DNA from: Centrapalus pauciflorus
Taxonomy: Eukaryota; Streptophyta; Magnoliopsida; Asterales; Asteraceae
Direction: 5' to 3'
DNA: 64,000 nucleotides
Assembly: GCA_020465985.1 (NCBI GenBank)
Contig: JAANYP010005932.1
Coordinates: 186,001 to 250,000, forward strand
In this document: in pieces, positions 1 to 13,734 of the stretch
Layout: the number at the start of each line of letters is the position of its first letter
Position numbering within the stretch: the first letter of the stretch is position 1
Made by a program: the position numbers and the translations under genes
The notes under the pieces: model-generated
Told to the model about the DNA's origin: nothing
Seen by the model: the letters and a program-made list of their open reading frames with translations, nothing else
The model's database searches: none

Positions 1-778
1 CATAAACCAGTCAAAGTACATCCACGAAAGAGATTTAAGATGGAAAACTGCACGTCTATGAGAACTCCCATGTCAATTTCCTCAAAGCCTGATGCTGATC
101 CAATGGGTAAATCCACAGACATCACGGCTTATTGAGGAATGATTGGTTCCTTAATATATTTAACTGCTAGTAGACCGGATATCATGTTTGCTACATGTTT
201 GTGTGCTCATTTTCAAGCTAATCCTAAAGAGTCACACTTGGCTGCCGTGAAACAAATTTTTGGATACCTAAAAGGCACGCCTTACCTTGGTCTCTGGTAT
301 CCGAAAGGAACCAGTTTCGAAGTAACTGCCTACTCAGATGCAGATCATGCAGGTTGCAAACATGACAGAAAAGCACGTCTTCCTTGGAGATAAAGTGGTA
401 AGTTGGGCATCGAAGAAACAATACAGTGTTTCTATGTCCACTGCTGAAGCCGAATATGTTGCTACTGCAAGCTGCTGCTCACAACTGCTTCGGATGCACA
501 CTCAAGTCCGAGACTATTGCTTTAGACTAAGTCGCATTCCAATCTATTGCGACTCCATGAGCGCAAAAGCCATTACTGGTAACCCTGTACAACACTCTCG
601 TGCTAAACATATTGATATTCGGTACCATTTTATAAAAGATCATGTTAAAGAAGGTACCATAGAATTACACTTCGTAAACACCGAAAATCAGATTGCCGAC
701 TTGTTCACAAAACCTTTGGATGAAAAACGTTTTAATTTTCTGGTGACCAAGTTTGGTATGTTGAATTTATTAACATAA
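1..778 (+). pseudogene. Ty1/copia pol fragment: end of reverse transcriptase and RNase H
   Basis: This is the 3' end of a copia polyprotein. Visible are the end of RT (INQSKY near the window edge, then MIGSLIYLTASRPDI, YLKGTPYLGLWYP) and RNase H (YSDADHAG, VSWASKKQ, STAEAEYVA, IPIYCDS, KHIDIRYHFIKDHV, ADLFTKPL). The frame is broken near the left edge (about 15-45), by an in-frame TGA at 133-135, and between about 345 and 395, where HDRK runs into a different frame before VFLGDKVV. RNase H then reads open to TAA at 776-778. The left part of the element is outside the window. It belongs to the same broad lineage as the 29.5-43.9 kb element, whose RNase H is similar but not identical. Only identity as a copia pseudogene is claimed; no activity is possible from this copy. 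Confidence 0.93.
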
Positions 779-989
779 TTTATTTTAAAATGCAACATTT
801 TTGCAAAGTTTATCTGCCTTATCAAAGACAGATTTTCTTTTCGCTAATGTTACATTTTCTACTACCTTATGTTTCGTGTTTAGTTATTATAATTCTAGTC
901 TTTATGTTAATTTTTTTTTCTGTCTCATGCCTCATCAGGACGCGTCGATGTAAGTTTCCAAGTGTTTTAAGTGTCATATCATGCACACT

Positions 990-1002
990 CGGAGGGGGAG
1001 AA
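990..1002 (+). other. Polypurine tract downstream of copia RNase H
   Basis: The purine run CGGAGGGGGAGAA lies 212 bp after the RNase H stop. In copia elements such a tract primes plus-strand DNA and normally touches the 3' LTR. Here the next TG (1022) is about 20 bp away, so it may be an internal tract, as at 35072-35088. The stretch 779-989 between the stop and the tract is AT-rich and holds no gene. Confidence 0.6.
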
Positions 1003-1885
1003 TTTATTTTATTTTATCTTTGGTGTGTTTAATTTTAAGTATACTATTTCATATATTTAGTGTGTTTATTTTTAATAAATCAAAAAACCAAAAATATTTT
1101 TTCTTTCTTTTCTTTCTTTTAATTTTCTTTCCGTCCACTTTTCCAAAAAAAAATTGCTCTAATTTTGTTTTTATTTTAGTTTATAATTCAAAAACCAACA
1201 AAAGATTTTAATTTTGGTTTATTTTTTCTATCAAATCAGCTATATTATTATCTTATTTTATTTAATTAAATTTTTTTTCTTTCTTTGTTCGAATTTATTT
1301 TGGGGATTGCGAAGTGCGTCGGGTTCCCCCTGATTGGGTTTGGGGGGGAACCGAATTTCGAAAACATATATAAACTGTCCATCCTTCATTATCAAACCTT
1401 CTCCATCGTCTTCTTCATCCTCAAGAACTAAACCCAAAACCCATCTAAAACCCTCATAGTTTCATCTAAATCCGAAGATTTTGAAGTGATTAAAGCATTT
1501 TCATGCACCAAAGTAAGTTCAACTTATGATTTTACGCATTTGTATACATTTCCATTTGAATCTCAGCATTGTAATCGGGCTTAAAATGGCTTCAAAGGGT
1601 CTGAAAGTTCATTTCTTTGTGGCTAAGAAACTCAAGGGTTCTTTCAAAAATAAATTTTTGATCGAAAAACGTTATATATAAAAGTTGCTTGTGGGTTGGA
1701 CGTACAATAAGAAATTTTCTAAGTGTCTCACCCTTTACCCGAGAGTTGCAACTCTCGAGCAACAAAGGTTATTGAAAAGGAGGGCTTAAATTTTCTAAGT
1801 GTTTGGAATGTCAAGCTATACACGAGAGTTGCAACTCTCGTGCATACCTATCTCCATAAAGGTCCACAAATTTTCTTAAGTTTAA
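1003..1885 (+). promoter_or_regulatory. Copia 3' region: LTR-like or internal promoter, leader and splice donor
   Basis: After an AT-rich stretch there is a clear TATA box (TATATAAA, 1367-1374). About 25-130 bases further comes a pyrimidine-rich leader (CCATCCTTCATT, CCATCGTCTTCTTCATCC), then a consensus splice donor AAA|GTAAGTTC with GT at 1513. The presumed intron that follows carries two copies of a perfect palindrome. The same order of signals occurs on the minus strand at 35088-34470 in the other copia element. This could be the U3-R-U5 of a 3' LTR or a separate promoter for a downstream ORF; the gypsy LTR at 1886 interrupts it, so the downstream part is not seen. Confidence 0.55.
1740..1842. 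repeat. Two copies of an 18-nt perfect palindrome
   Basis: CGAGAGTTGCAACTCTCG occurs at 1740-1757 and again at 1823-1840. The second copy is extended to 22 nt (1821-1842) by flanking CA and TG. Each copy follows a unit beginning AAATTTTCTAAGTGT (about 1713 and 1790), and a third, diverged unit start lies at about 1867. The copies are direct repeats of a unit of roughly 80 bp with a self-complementary core. Confidence 0.9.
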
Positions 1886-4800
1886 TGTAACATCCCTTTT
1901 TCGGATCTAATACGTGTAATAATTTTACTAGATTATTATTTTAATAATATTGTGTTGGCCCAATTATTTCCCGATTAGTGGATCGATATGTGTCGGGATT
2001 GCGATAAATGTGTCACCGAGTTGTTATTTTAGTGGATTAATTATATTTATGGGTTCACGGGATTAAATGGGTTGAAAGGATATTAATAGTGAAATTATGA
2101 TATCGGGTTCGGATTATTGGGTATTGGGTTGCCAAATTTAGAAAATATATAAATGGCCTTTCTTTTGAATTCCTATTTCTTTATTTTGCCAAAAATAGAA
2201 AGTGAGTGTGTTGTGTGTGTGTGTGTGTATGTGTGGCTGGAGCAGCAAGAACAGCATAAACCTCAGAGACTTTGGCTTGGGGTTGATCACCATCATCATC
2301 ATCTTGTGCTGAGGTAAAAAGGGGGCAAGAAAGCTTCTTCTTTCTTAGCTAGATTCGAGTTATATGTTATTATGTTGTGAGAAATGGCTACTGAGCATGT
2401 ATGGAGTTTTATTATGTCGATATTATGAGTTTATTATATCTGGAATCGATTTGTGGGGGTGTTTTAACCCCTGGGCAGACATCAAAGCGAGAACAGAGCA
2501 GAACTCGTCGCACCAGATCGCGGTCGTGATCCCCTGAAGCGCAACCGCGATCAGTCTGGGGCGGTCGGGGTGAGTGTGGTCAGCGATGGTGAGCGCGCCC
2601 AGGATCGCGAGCGCGGCCGCGATCGGGGGGTTTCGGGTCGGGTCCGTATTGGGTATTGGAGTTCAATTGGGGTTGCTTCTGGGGTTTGGATTAGTTATCG
2701 GTTTGGAATATGAACTGTTATATGTGTCCGTTGGGCCGGGATTTTGGATTTTGAATCTGAAACATTGTTGCATGTGTGTTATAATGGTCGGAAATCATCA
2801 ATTGAAGTCCCTAGAAGCTTCAGAAAAAAGAATCAACCTCTAAATCGTCCTAAAAGGTGAGAAATCTGAGTTTTTGTAACTTTTGTGTTCTTGAGAAAAT
2901 ATCAATATTTTGGTTGAATCTGGACGAATTAGTATGTTATGGATGGGTAAAATAGTGTAGAAACACCCTAATAATGTTAATATAACATAAGATTTGATTG
3001 GATGTGTAACACCCTACTTTTACGACTAATGCCACATAGGACTTACAGTCCACGTCATCAAATCATAGGCAATGTCATCAAGGGTTAAACAGCTAATTAC
3101 TACTAAATATCAACATCGGACATAAAGTAACACAGGACGGGAACCAACCCCCGTCAGTAACGTCCGGCAAACACAACATAAGTAAAGGTTACAGTCCTCC
3201 AGAAGTCACTGGCTAATAAGCCAAACCACAAAACATCAAGACTACTTACGAAAGTAGTCACTAACTACTGTCCACGTGGCGGGCCTCGGCTACTGCCCGC
3301 TGTGTCCCTAGCCTCAGTCCTCGTACCTGATATCCACAGTTAAAACAACAGTCAGCGGAAAGCTGGTGAGTTACTATAAACAACGTTAAAACAGTTTATA
3401 AAATAGTTAGCACAATATAACGACTAAGAATCAACGTGCGGCCGGCCTCAACTGCCCGACGCCTCATCGGGAGCGACTCGGGATAGCCTGCATAGCCCAC
3501 TCCACAAAGTAGTGGGTTGTCAGGACCTCTGGGTTGGGAATGACCCAACAGGCCTCTCTACTCTGCGTATAGCAACAATACGCGTAATCCACATGCTCTG
3601 CTCTGTGCTGACGAGTATCAACGTATAAAAGGGAGCCACACCGGATCCGGATAATAAGCAACAAGTAAGTAACTCACCTGAAGCACGACTACAGTCTCGC
3701 TATCGGCGACAGTCTCTACAAGTCCCAGGCTTAGCTACGAAATCCTGGCAACAATAAACACAACTACACTGTAACAACTAGCTATTGGACTCATAACGAC
3801 TATACTACTAGACTCGTTAGCTCAACATAATCAACAAGCCAAGACACACGAGCGCGGCCAGGAGCGCGGCCGGGATCGTGGTCGTGGGCTTCTCGTCGCG
3901 GCCAGCCATCGCGGGCGCGATGACCCCGCGCTGCCCCTCTTGTCGCGGCCGGGATCATCCGAGCACGCCCGTGCTCGTCCGACCCTCGACTAACGTCTCG
4001 GTCGCGTTCCACTACCAGCGACCACCCTTAACCGCCTCACCCTGATCGCGGGCGCGACCAGGGGAGCTTGGCCGCGATGCGGCGACGAACAGAGCAGGTT
4101 ATGCTCTGTTTCTGGTTCAGCCATGGAGTTTTCATCTCCAACTTCGACTCCATACATAGCAGGGGCTATAAACCAGTCCCATGCTCAACTAATACAACTA
4201 ACTACTGATTATAACAATTCAACTTATTTCTAGAGCAATCACTAACCTTGATTCCTCTTTTCTTTCTTCAATTTGAGCTCCAAGATGAAGTTAGAATCGA
4301 TTCCTTTGCTTGGCTACTTTTGATCTCTCCTTGGCTCCCTCTCTTATCTCTTAGCTGAATACACACACATATGCACTCTTATGAACTGATGAAAATGGAT
4401 AAGGAAGCCATCACTCAACCTATATATACGTTTCCGGTCCCGAACTCAATTAAAACGGGTACGGTACTCATTAATCATTAGGTAAAAGCCCGTTAACCCA
4501 ATTAATCTCAAATTAACGACTTGGGTTTAGAATGTCAATTTACTCATTAAAACAACCCCAAATCTCCAATTGTTACTAAATCGGTTATTATCTCAATTGA
4601 TTAAAATTACACGTAATAGCAATTTACTTTACCAACTCACGTGCAATTAATCAATTAAAATTCACCAACTCATTAAGACAACTCCTAAAGCCAATAATTA
4701 AATTACACGTACCTGCTGCTAGATTCCGGATGTTACAGGATGTACTTAAAAATGGATTTTGGCAATTTTTATGTAAAACACGTAAGTTGCGAGTGCAGAC

Positions 4801-6166
4801 CTATAGGTCGATAGAGGTGACTCGGCGAGTCACCAAGAACACCAAGAACAAATCAGAAAAATTTCTAAGTGTTGGATCTGAACTCGGATAGGACCCGACT
4901 TCGGATGGGACTCGAAAGTCGGATGGGTCAATCTCGGGTCAAACTATTGTTGGGTTATTTTCGGGTGCATACGGAATCCAGCCGAGATCCGAAACTCGGA
5001 TCTCAACTCGGCGAGTCAGACCAGCCGACTCGACGAGTCGGCCACAGATCAAGCGAATTTTGGATGTGGGTTAAAGGACCCGAATTTCTGGTTTAATAAT
5101 CAAATTTTTGGGATATTTTTGGTACTATATGGAGGTATATAATTATGGGTTCTTTGGACATAATAACAAACCAAATAATGGGTTTTAAACATGAATTTCG
5201 GATGACGATTCCGAAGGTTTAACACTTTAAATTGTAAAACTTGATGAAAATTTTAATGATAAAAACATTGATGGTATTTTTTCCTATGGAAATTTACAGA
5301 TCCCTTGTGGTGTTGTTTAACACACAGTGGGGTACTTTGTGAATTCCGGTTGAAAGCCCGAAGAGAAATAATAATAATTTAAGTTACATAACGCACCCAC
5401 TTTGAGTACTTAAGATTGTATATGTCTACTTTTATTTATTGTTAGTTGTTGTTCATTAAGGCATGTTGATTCATTTCGTTTGACATTCTACTAACTCGCA
5501 TTTGTGTTGATGCACATTGTTGCTTGTTGCAGGTCCGTATTCTTTTATGTGCATCATTTGGTGGGCTTGCGAGCCATAATTGGTGAATCAATGCTACCAT
5601 GGCTATATGACCTAGAGTTGATCCCTCCGAGGTCTCGATGTGCAAGTGTAGCATCCCCGATGGTAATTATCGTCTCAATTGAATGTGTGATTCCGTGCAA
5701 TGGCACGATGGAGCTGCTGCTCGTTTCCATACTTCGTGTACGAAAAGGGTATACGGCGTTTGTTGTCCTTACTCTTGTGTGCTGTATAAATATCTGTAGA
5801 ATGTATAATCTTTATACTCACTAAGCTTTGCTTACCCAGTAGTTGTTCACATTTTTACAGGAAAAAGGAAATCCGCTGCCGGACCTTCTAGTTAGGTCCG
5901 CTTTTGAAGTCTTGGAAGATTATCTACTACTCAGTCGGTAATTGAAATCTGGGATCAATGTTGTAATAGTTGGGATGTTAGAAATAAAGTATTGAGTATG
6001 TAGATCTAGCTTGGAACCTTGTAGCACCATAGGGTGTTTGATACTTGTATTTCATTCATGTATTTTATTTTACCGTGATGTATTAAGTATTCAGATCATT
6101 GTTTAATTAGATGTATGGATTAATCCTGGATGTTGTGATTGTGGTTATTGTGGCAAGGGTGTCACA
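1886..6166 (+). mobile_element. Long gypsy-type LTR (probably solo), interrupted by another solo LTR
   Basis: The segment starts TGTAACATCCC and ends GGGTGTCACA, the terminal style of plant Ty3/gypsy LTRs. It carries a TATA-like box (ATATATAAATGG, about 2147) and a CpG-rich block at about 2510-2630 (GATCGCGG, GCGGCCGCGATC). Past the nested insertion there are ACTCGGCGAGTCA-type palindromes (about 4820-5045) and a GGAAAAAGGAAATCCGCTGCCGG-like tail segment around 5860. Without the nested 1.74 kb the LTR is about 2.5 kb. No PBS follows 6166 and no pol is attached, so it is a solo LTR or a fragment. The flanking 5-mers (TTTAA, TTTTT) do not match, so the ends are less certain than the nested copy. 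The 60-90 aa open frames inside look like chance. Confidence 0.65.
3005..4737 (-). mobile_element. Solo LTR of a gypsy element with perfect 5-bp target duplication
   Basis: On the + strand this runs from TGTAACACCC to CGGATGTTACA; read on the minus strand it starts TGTAACATCCGG and ends GGGTGTTACA. It is flanked by GGATG at 3000-3004 and GGATG at 4738-4742, a perfect target site duplication. The minus strand has TATATATAGG at about 4419-4429 as promoter and a CpG-rich block at about 3850-4085. The end sequences match the LTR at 18564-20164 in style, but the bodies are not the same copy. No internal gag-pol is present, so it formed by LTR-LTR recombination after inserting into the older LTR around it. 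Confidence 0.9.
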
Positions 6167-8929
<2,763 letters not shown>

Positions 8930-9018
<89 letters not shown>

Positions 9019-9019
9019 T
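8930..9019. repeat. (AT)n-(AC)n microsatellite
   Basis: About 42 bp of AT followed by about 48 bp of AC with one CATA interruption. It ends next to a Helitron-like CTAG terminus at 9023-9026. Confidence 0.97.
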
Positions 9020-9075
9020 ACACTAGTTTATTACACATGTAATACATGGGTTTACATATAAATATTTAAAAAGTG
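9020..9075 (-). mobile_element. Helitron-like 3' terminus (hairpin plus CTAG)
   Basis: Read on the minus strand, a stem-loop of the form CCCATGTATTACATGTG lies just inside a terminal CTAG followed by T (CTAG at 9023-9026). Helitrons end in CTRR preceded by a short hairpin and insert next to T. The 5' end of this copy is not identifiable. Confidence 0.5.
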
Positions 9076-9239
9076 AAAAAAAAATTCATATAATTATAAG
9101 CTTTGAACAAATTAAAATACCGATAGATAGTTTTAGATCATAATATCTATAATGTTAATCAATCAAGAGTTAAAGACTAATAAATGAATGAATATCATGA
9201 CTATTATGACTATTCCAATCTCCAATACGTTGAAGTTTC

Positions 9240-9418
9240 TAATATTAATTTAGTATAAATTCTCATAAATTGTGTCATTACGTTGAAAGTTCAGTACTCT
9301 ATAAATAAAGAATATGCATGTTAGCTTATGGCATGAATAAGAGATATTACATTCTCCCTTTATTCTCTTTATATTATTTATAGTTTAATCTTAATTTTAT
9401 AACACATTATCAGCATGA
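9240..9418 (+). mobile_element. Copia LTR end and half-tRNA type PBS (remnant)
   Basis: TTTTATAACA followed by CATTATCAGCATGA (9405-9418) resembles the LTR end and PBS of Ale/Retrofit-type copia elements, which match an internal segment of initiator tRNA-Met (usual form CGTTATCAGCACGA). A TATA box (CTCTATAAATAAAG) lies about 110 bp upstream. The 5' limit of the LTR is not clear and no coding region follows; Helitron-like DNA starts at 9494. Confidence 0.42.
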
Positions 9419-9493
9419 TGGTCTCAACCATCTGAAAAATCAATTCTAAGTTCTACGCATAAGGTAATCAAGGTAAACTTATATATTTACACA

Positions 9494-9911
9494 CTAGTTT
9501 AGCAACCCGTGTACTACACGGACTGATTTTATTAATTACAATATCTAAACATATAAAAAATTATAACAAATGAGATGAACAAAATATACAAAACGACGTG
9601 GATTTTAATCACATGGGATAAACAAATTAGGATAAGAATTTTCATGACTAACTCAATTTTGTAACAGATATGACAGACTCAACAGAATTCTTATAAATTT
9701 ATTAAACGATTTAGATTATTAATATTAACTCTTGAAATGAATATCTAATAACCTGCAACAAAGTTCCTATAAAATAGATAGACAATTCTCTAAAATAATT
9801 TTATTTAATTATTTAATTAAAATTGACACGTGTCGAAAGAAGACTGCGCCAAGTGGCGGTCTAGTTAAGTTTCATGTGGAATCTATTTATTCTTTTAATG
9901 GAATAGATAGA
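9494..9911 (-). mobile_element. Non-autonomous Helitron, about 418 bp
   Basis: On the minus strand it starts A|TCTATCTATTCCATT (at 9911) and ends with the hairpin CCGTGTAGTACACGG followed by GTTGCTAAACTAG|T (CTAG at 9494-9497). This fits the Helitron rules: 5' TC, a subterminal 3' hairpin, 3' CTAG, and insertion between A and T. It has no coding capacity. The segment CACTTGGCG-CAGTC near the 5' end is GC-richer than the surroundings. Confidence 0.7.
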
Positions 9912-11175
9912 TATATATACTATTTATTTCATGAAAATAAGCAATTCTTAACCAAATAAATATGTCTATTTTAAGAAATATTACATAATTTTTTTTACAT
10001 TTAAAATTTGATTTGAGTCTCATGTATAATTAGTTGTGTTAATGTTCTAAATTTCATTTGAACTTTTCTTCTTTTATATTTAAAAATTGTTTCATTTAAA
10101 TTTTTGTTTTTTTGTTTAATTTTATTACCGTTTCATGACTCTTGGTTTTCTATAATTAATTGTTATTCCATTCATAATATTATATAATTTATTTTTACAT
10201 TTAAAATCTAATTTGAGTCTCATCATGTATGAATAGTTGTGTTAATGTTTTAAATTTTATTTTTAACTTATCTGTTTTTTATACTTAAAAATCGTGTCTC
10301 ATTTGAATTTTTGTTTTTTTTTGTTTAATGTCATTACCGTTTCATGACACTTGGTTATCTATAATTAATTTTTATTGCATTATTCATCCATAGGTTACCA
10401 AAAGAAAAAAACGAATGGTCATCAAAAGTTTCAAATAGTGTGGGTTACAAATAATCCATATGTAAACCTAAAACATAACTTTTTAGATGGTTTTTACGTA
10501 AAATAATTATTAGTTTATAAGTTGAATCCATATGATAAATTTTTATACGATTAAGTTATTTTATAAATAACCGTAATCATAAACTTTTTTCCATGTTTTA
10601 ATATATGAATTCATCTAATATTCTTAATTTGATGATATTAAATTTAATATCAACCATTTTGAACCAGTATACGATACCAAAATAAAAAAAACATATGTAT
10701 ATATGTTAATAAAATAGTTAATAAATGCTCAAAAAAAATTAATTGCACATAATCTAAATAATTAAATATTGTTTATTTAATAGATATACACAGTTTATTT
10801 CATGAAAATAATTAATTCTTTAACAAAAAAAAATGTGTATTTTAAGAAATATCACATAATCTCTTTTTTACATTTAAAATTTGATTTGAGTCCCGTGTAT
10901 AATTAGTTGTGTTAATGTTTAAATTTCATGTTAACTTTATTCTTTTAAACATAATTTTAGTAAGAAGTGATTAAATTTTGTACCAAAGTTTTAAAAGTGT
11001 GTATTCAAAAGTATAAAATTGTTATTTCTAAAAAGTTACGTCTAAGTATTATATATTGTACAATCTAAAGTTTATATAGTGACCCAAACAATATAAATAT
11101 TTTATAATTAAATAATATTTAACACTAAAAATAAAATAACAATCAGGTGCATCGCACAGGTTGTATGTTTCCTAA
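9912..11175 (+). mobile_element. AT-rich Helitron-like region with internal direct repeats
   Basis: Three related segments (about 9931-10050, 10178-10290 and 10799-10935) share TTTCATGAAAATAA, TACATTTAAAATTTGATTTGAGTC and AGTTGTGTTAATGTT. Near 11144 a decayed hairpin CAGGTGCATCGCACAGG is followed by CTAA|T (11172-11175), which fits a plus-strand Helitron 3' end. The 5' end may be at one of the TATACTATTTATTTCATG copies. There is no gene in this 1.26 kb. Limits are approximate. Confidence 0.45.
10552..10782. repeat. AT-rich dispersed repeat, copy 2
   Basis: Direct repeat of 6254-6482, about 230 bp and highly similar by eye. Here it is followed by AGATATACACAG rather than a long (AT)n tract, so this copy shows the state without the microsatellite. 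Confidence 0.75.
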
Positions 11176-11289
11176 TTAATTACTTCCTAATTAATTACCT
11201 GTTAAATAGCTTGATTAATAATGTAGGACCATAAATGTGAAATTAATTAAAGGACATTATTGAATTAAACTAAAATAGTGGAGTTGTGG

Positions 11290-11752
11290 TAATCGTGATG
11301 GATCTAAGTTTTGCTCAAGCGTTCGTGAACTATTATGGATCATTAAAGGACATCATTGAATTAAACTATTCCGGTAAAATACGAATAGTTCTATTCAAAT
11401 GTGAATGGGTTGACATCAATCGAGGGTATGAGACAAATTTGGCCTTACACTTGTGAATTGGTCATGTGTGACACATACGGGATTTAATTTACTTGATGGC
11501 CTTTTTGTTTTTGCATCACAAGCTGACAAGGTTTTTTATACCCAAAATCCAAAGTCTGAAGGTTGGCTTGTTGTAAGGCATGTAAAAGTTAGGGATGCTT
11601 TTAACATGGGATGCAATGCTGATCAAAATAGTCTATATTCAATTCCTCACACATTTGATGTGCCAAACCTAGATAGGATTGGGGTCGAAGGTGATGATGA
11701 AACAGAGGTTACACCATCTATGGAAGTAGACGATGATGGAGATTCATATTAA
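11290..11752 (+). pseudogene. DUF4216-type CACTA protein fragment, one frameshift
   Basis: Translation of about 11290-11440 gives VNYYGSLKDIIELNY and VLFKCEWVDINRGYE. From about 11440 in another frame it gives FGLTLVNWSC, FVFASQADKVFYTQNP and GWLVVRHVKVRD. These are the ordered hallmarks of the DUF4216 domain encoded with CACTA transposases (YYG-L-DIIE, LFKC-W-D, FGxTLVN, F-ASQA-QVFY, D-GW-VV). The join is a single-base loss in GAGACAAATTTGGCC near 11435. The C-terminus is acidic (VEGDDETEV, VDDDGDS) and stops at 11750-11752. DUF4216 has no proven biochemical role that I can state. The fragment lacks its N-terminal partner. Confidence 0.8.
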
Positions 11753-12423
11753 TTCATGAGTTTTCTTTTTGAAGTTTGTTTGGGTCTTGATTTTCTTTTA
11801 CATCTTTCGTTACTGAAGACTCATTTTGTACTTAATGAAATTCATGCTAGTTCCAATGTTATATTTTGAGTTTTATAGTATCTATAGTAGATTACTTGTT
11901 ATGATCATATATTTGGTTATTTGTGTAGTTCTAACATTTTCTTTACACATAAATGCATAAAAAGATTGCATATGTTTGTCTTTAGTAATTTCACTCTATG
12001 TTTCCAGCTTTAATTTTTACCTTCTAGACAGCAACAAGTCAACAACAATGACAATATAGCTTGAATGAATTAGTAAGCACCAGTGAGCACTATTAAAAAT
12101 TTAATGAATTAGCATCAAATAAAACATTTGCATGTTACAGATAACTTATTTACATAGTTTGAATCGATCAATCTAATGAATCTTGTGTATATTAAAGCCT
12201 ATGAATGCAATGAACCTAACGAAGCTTGTATATATAAAAATATGAAAATGCAATGAATCTAATGAATCTTGTGTATTTTAAAGCCTATGAATGCAATGAA
12301 GCCACTGAAAATTTATTTCTATTTGTCCAAAGCTTGTATATATAAAAACTTGTATGTAAAAACCCTTATTTTGATTGGTGCTTACCGGTGCTTAATTATA
12401 AATTGTGCTCAAAGGATCCTTAG

Positions 12424-12425
<2 letters not shown>
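11753..12425. other. AT-rich spacer inside the CACTA remnant
   Basis: No gene is visible. The segment AATGCAATGAATCTAATGAATCTTGTGTATTTTAAAGCC is a short tandem theme repeated at about 12170, 12205 and 12245. Confidence 0.5.

Positions 12426-12497
<72 letters not shown>
12426..12497. repeat. (AT)n microsatellite
   Basis: About 72 bp of AT dinucleotides inside the CACTA remnant. Confidence 0.97.
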
Positions 12498-12500
<3 letters not shown>

Positions 12501-12618
12501 TTGAAATCCAGCTTGTCCATTCATATATCTATTACTTACTAGTTGTAGGATATTTATTATTTAGAAGCAAGCAATTCCTAAATTGTTCGCAGAAACAGAG
12601 AAGAAGAAAAATCGTTTA

Positions 12619-13500
12619 GGCTCAAACGATCCTCATGTCATGGGGACCAAGTCATTTGCACGGCTAAATCATGAAGAGGTAAAGATGGGAACATCTTTTT
12701 GTAACAAACTGAAATAATGTGTATTATGTAATTATAAATTTAGTAGAAGTGTAAATTTCGTCGCAGACAAAAACGAATGGTGGCGTCCGACCATCAAGAG
12801 GAACTATATATTGTATGAGTCATACACGTAGAGATGGGAGTATTGTAAATGCAGAAGCTACAGAAGTGTTGGTATGAGATCAATTGTAGTTAGTTTATTT
12901 AACTTCTATTTGTAATGGTGTTACATATGTAACGGTCTTATACCATATTATTTATTGCATAGGAAAAATTAAAGAGTGTTGTGAATTCATCTAGTAGCAA
13001 TACACAAAGGGATTGGACAAATGATGATTTGTCCAAAGTCAAAGGATTTGAAAATAGAGGCCGAGTTCGTTGCATAGGAAGAAATATTTGGGTCAAAAAC
13101 GACAAAAGATCTCGATGTTCATACGAAGCAAGAATTGATGAACTTCAAGAAGGTTTATTGAGCTTAGATGAAATTATCAAAGAGTGGATGCCTGATGTTA
13201 TATTGCCTCCTATCATATTGTTGGTCTTAACGTACAGACAATTGTAAGTTTTCTTGTCTTATTTAATTGCTAGAATTTTTATTTTGTAGTTACTAATAAG
13301 TTTCGGTTTGTATAAGGTTGATGATGCATGTAGTGTTCGTAATCCTTCTTCTCATGGAAATCCAAGGTCTACATGTGCAAGTTTGAATCCTAATCCTGGT
13401 ACTATGCATCTTTTTTAGAATTTAATGTTTACAGGAAGTAGCTGACTCATTTGAGAATCAAGCTAGAGAATTCATATTGAAGATGGAAAGAGATTTAAAT
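12619..13500 (+). pseudogene. Transposase_24-type (Ptta/En/Spm) gene with GT-AG introns
   Basis: Four exon-like blocks are joined by clean splice sites: about 12619-12678 (ends GAAGAG|GTAAAG), 12767-12871 (preceded by GTCGCAG, followed by GTATGA), 12963-13243 (preceded by TTGCATAG, followed by GTAAGT) and one starting about 13317 (preceded by TATAAG). Blocks 1-3 stay in frame when spliced. They show VMGTKSFARLNHEE, then MSHTRRDGSIVNAEA, then GFENRGRVRCIGRNI, which is the order seen in plant Transposase_24 proteins (GTKSFA-R---E, THT--DG--V, E--GRVRG-G). The N-terminal part is not found and the last block soon meets stops. No catalytic activity is expected: these are accessory DNA-binding-type proteins of CACTA elements. 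Confidence 0.68.
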
Positions 13501-13734
13501 AAAATTTCAAGTTAGAGTTACTATAGTGATGATTATCATTTTACTTGTATTAAAATTACTTACCGTCAATGCAATGTAAAACAAATGTCAACTATGAATC
13601 TATTAATTGATACTCAAATTTCTTTATGGTAATATGATTATCTTTTGATATAATTATGTGAATTTAATTCTTGCACAAGAAAGGAAATAATATAGGAAGT
13701 AAGATATTGTAAAATATTATAAAAATTATGAATT

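Noticed and set aside
3800..4012. 70-codon R/D/A/G-rich frame in the solo LTR.
   Set aside because: Caused by the CpG-rich block, which lacks stop codons.
4869..5096. 75-codon frame in the outer gypsy LTR.
   Set aside because: It lies in LTR sequence with ACTCGGCGAGTC-type repeats; no family resemblance.
5504..5824. 106-codon frame in the outer gypsy LTR.
   Set aside because: Overlaps an equally open opposite frame and lies in the LTR; no recognisable motif.
1886..6166. Perfect target duplication for the outer LTR.
   Set aside because: The flanks TTTAA and TTTTT agree only in part, so I do not claim one.
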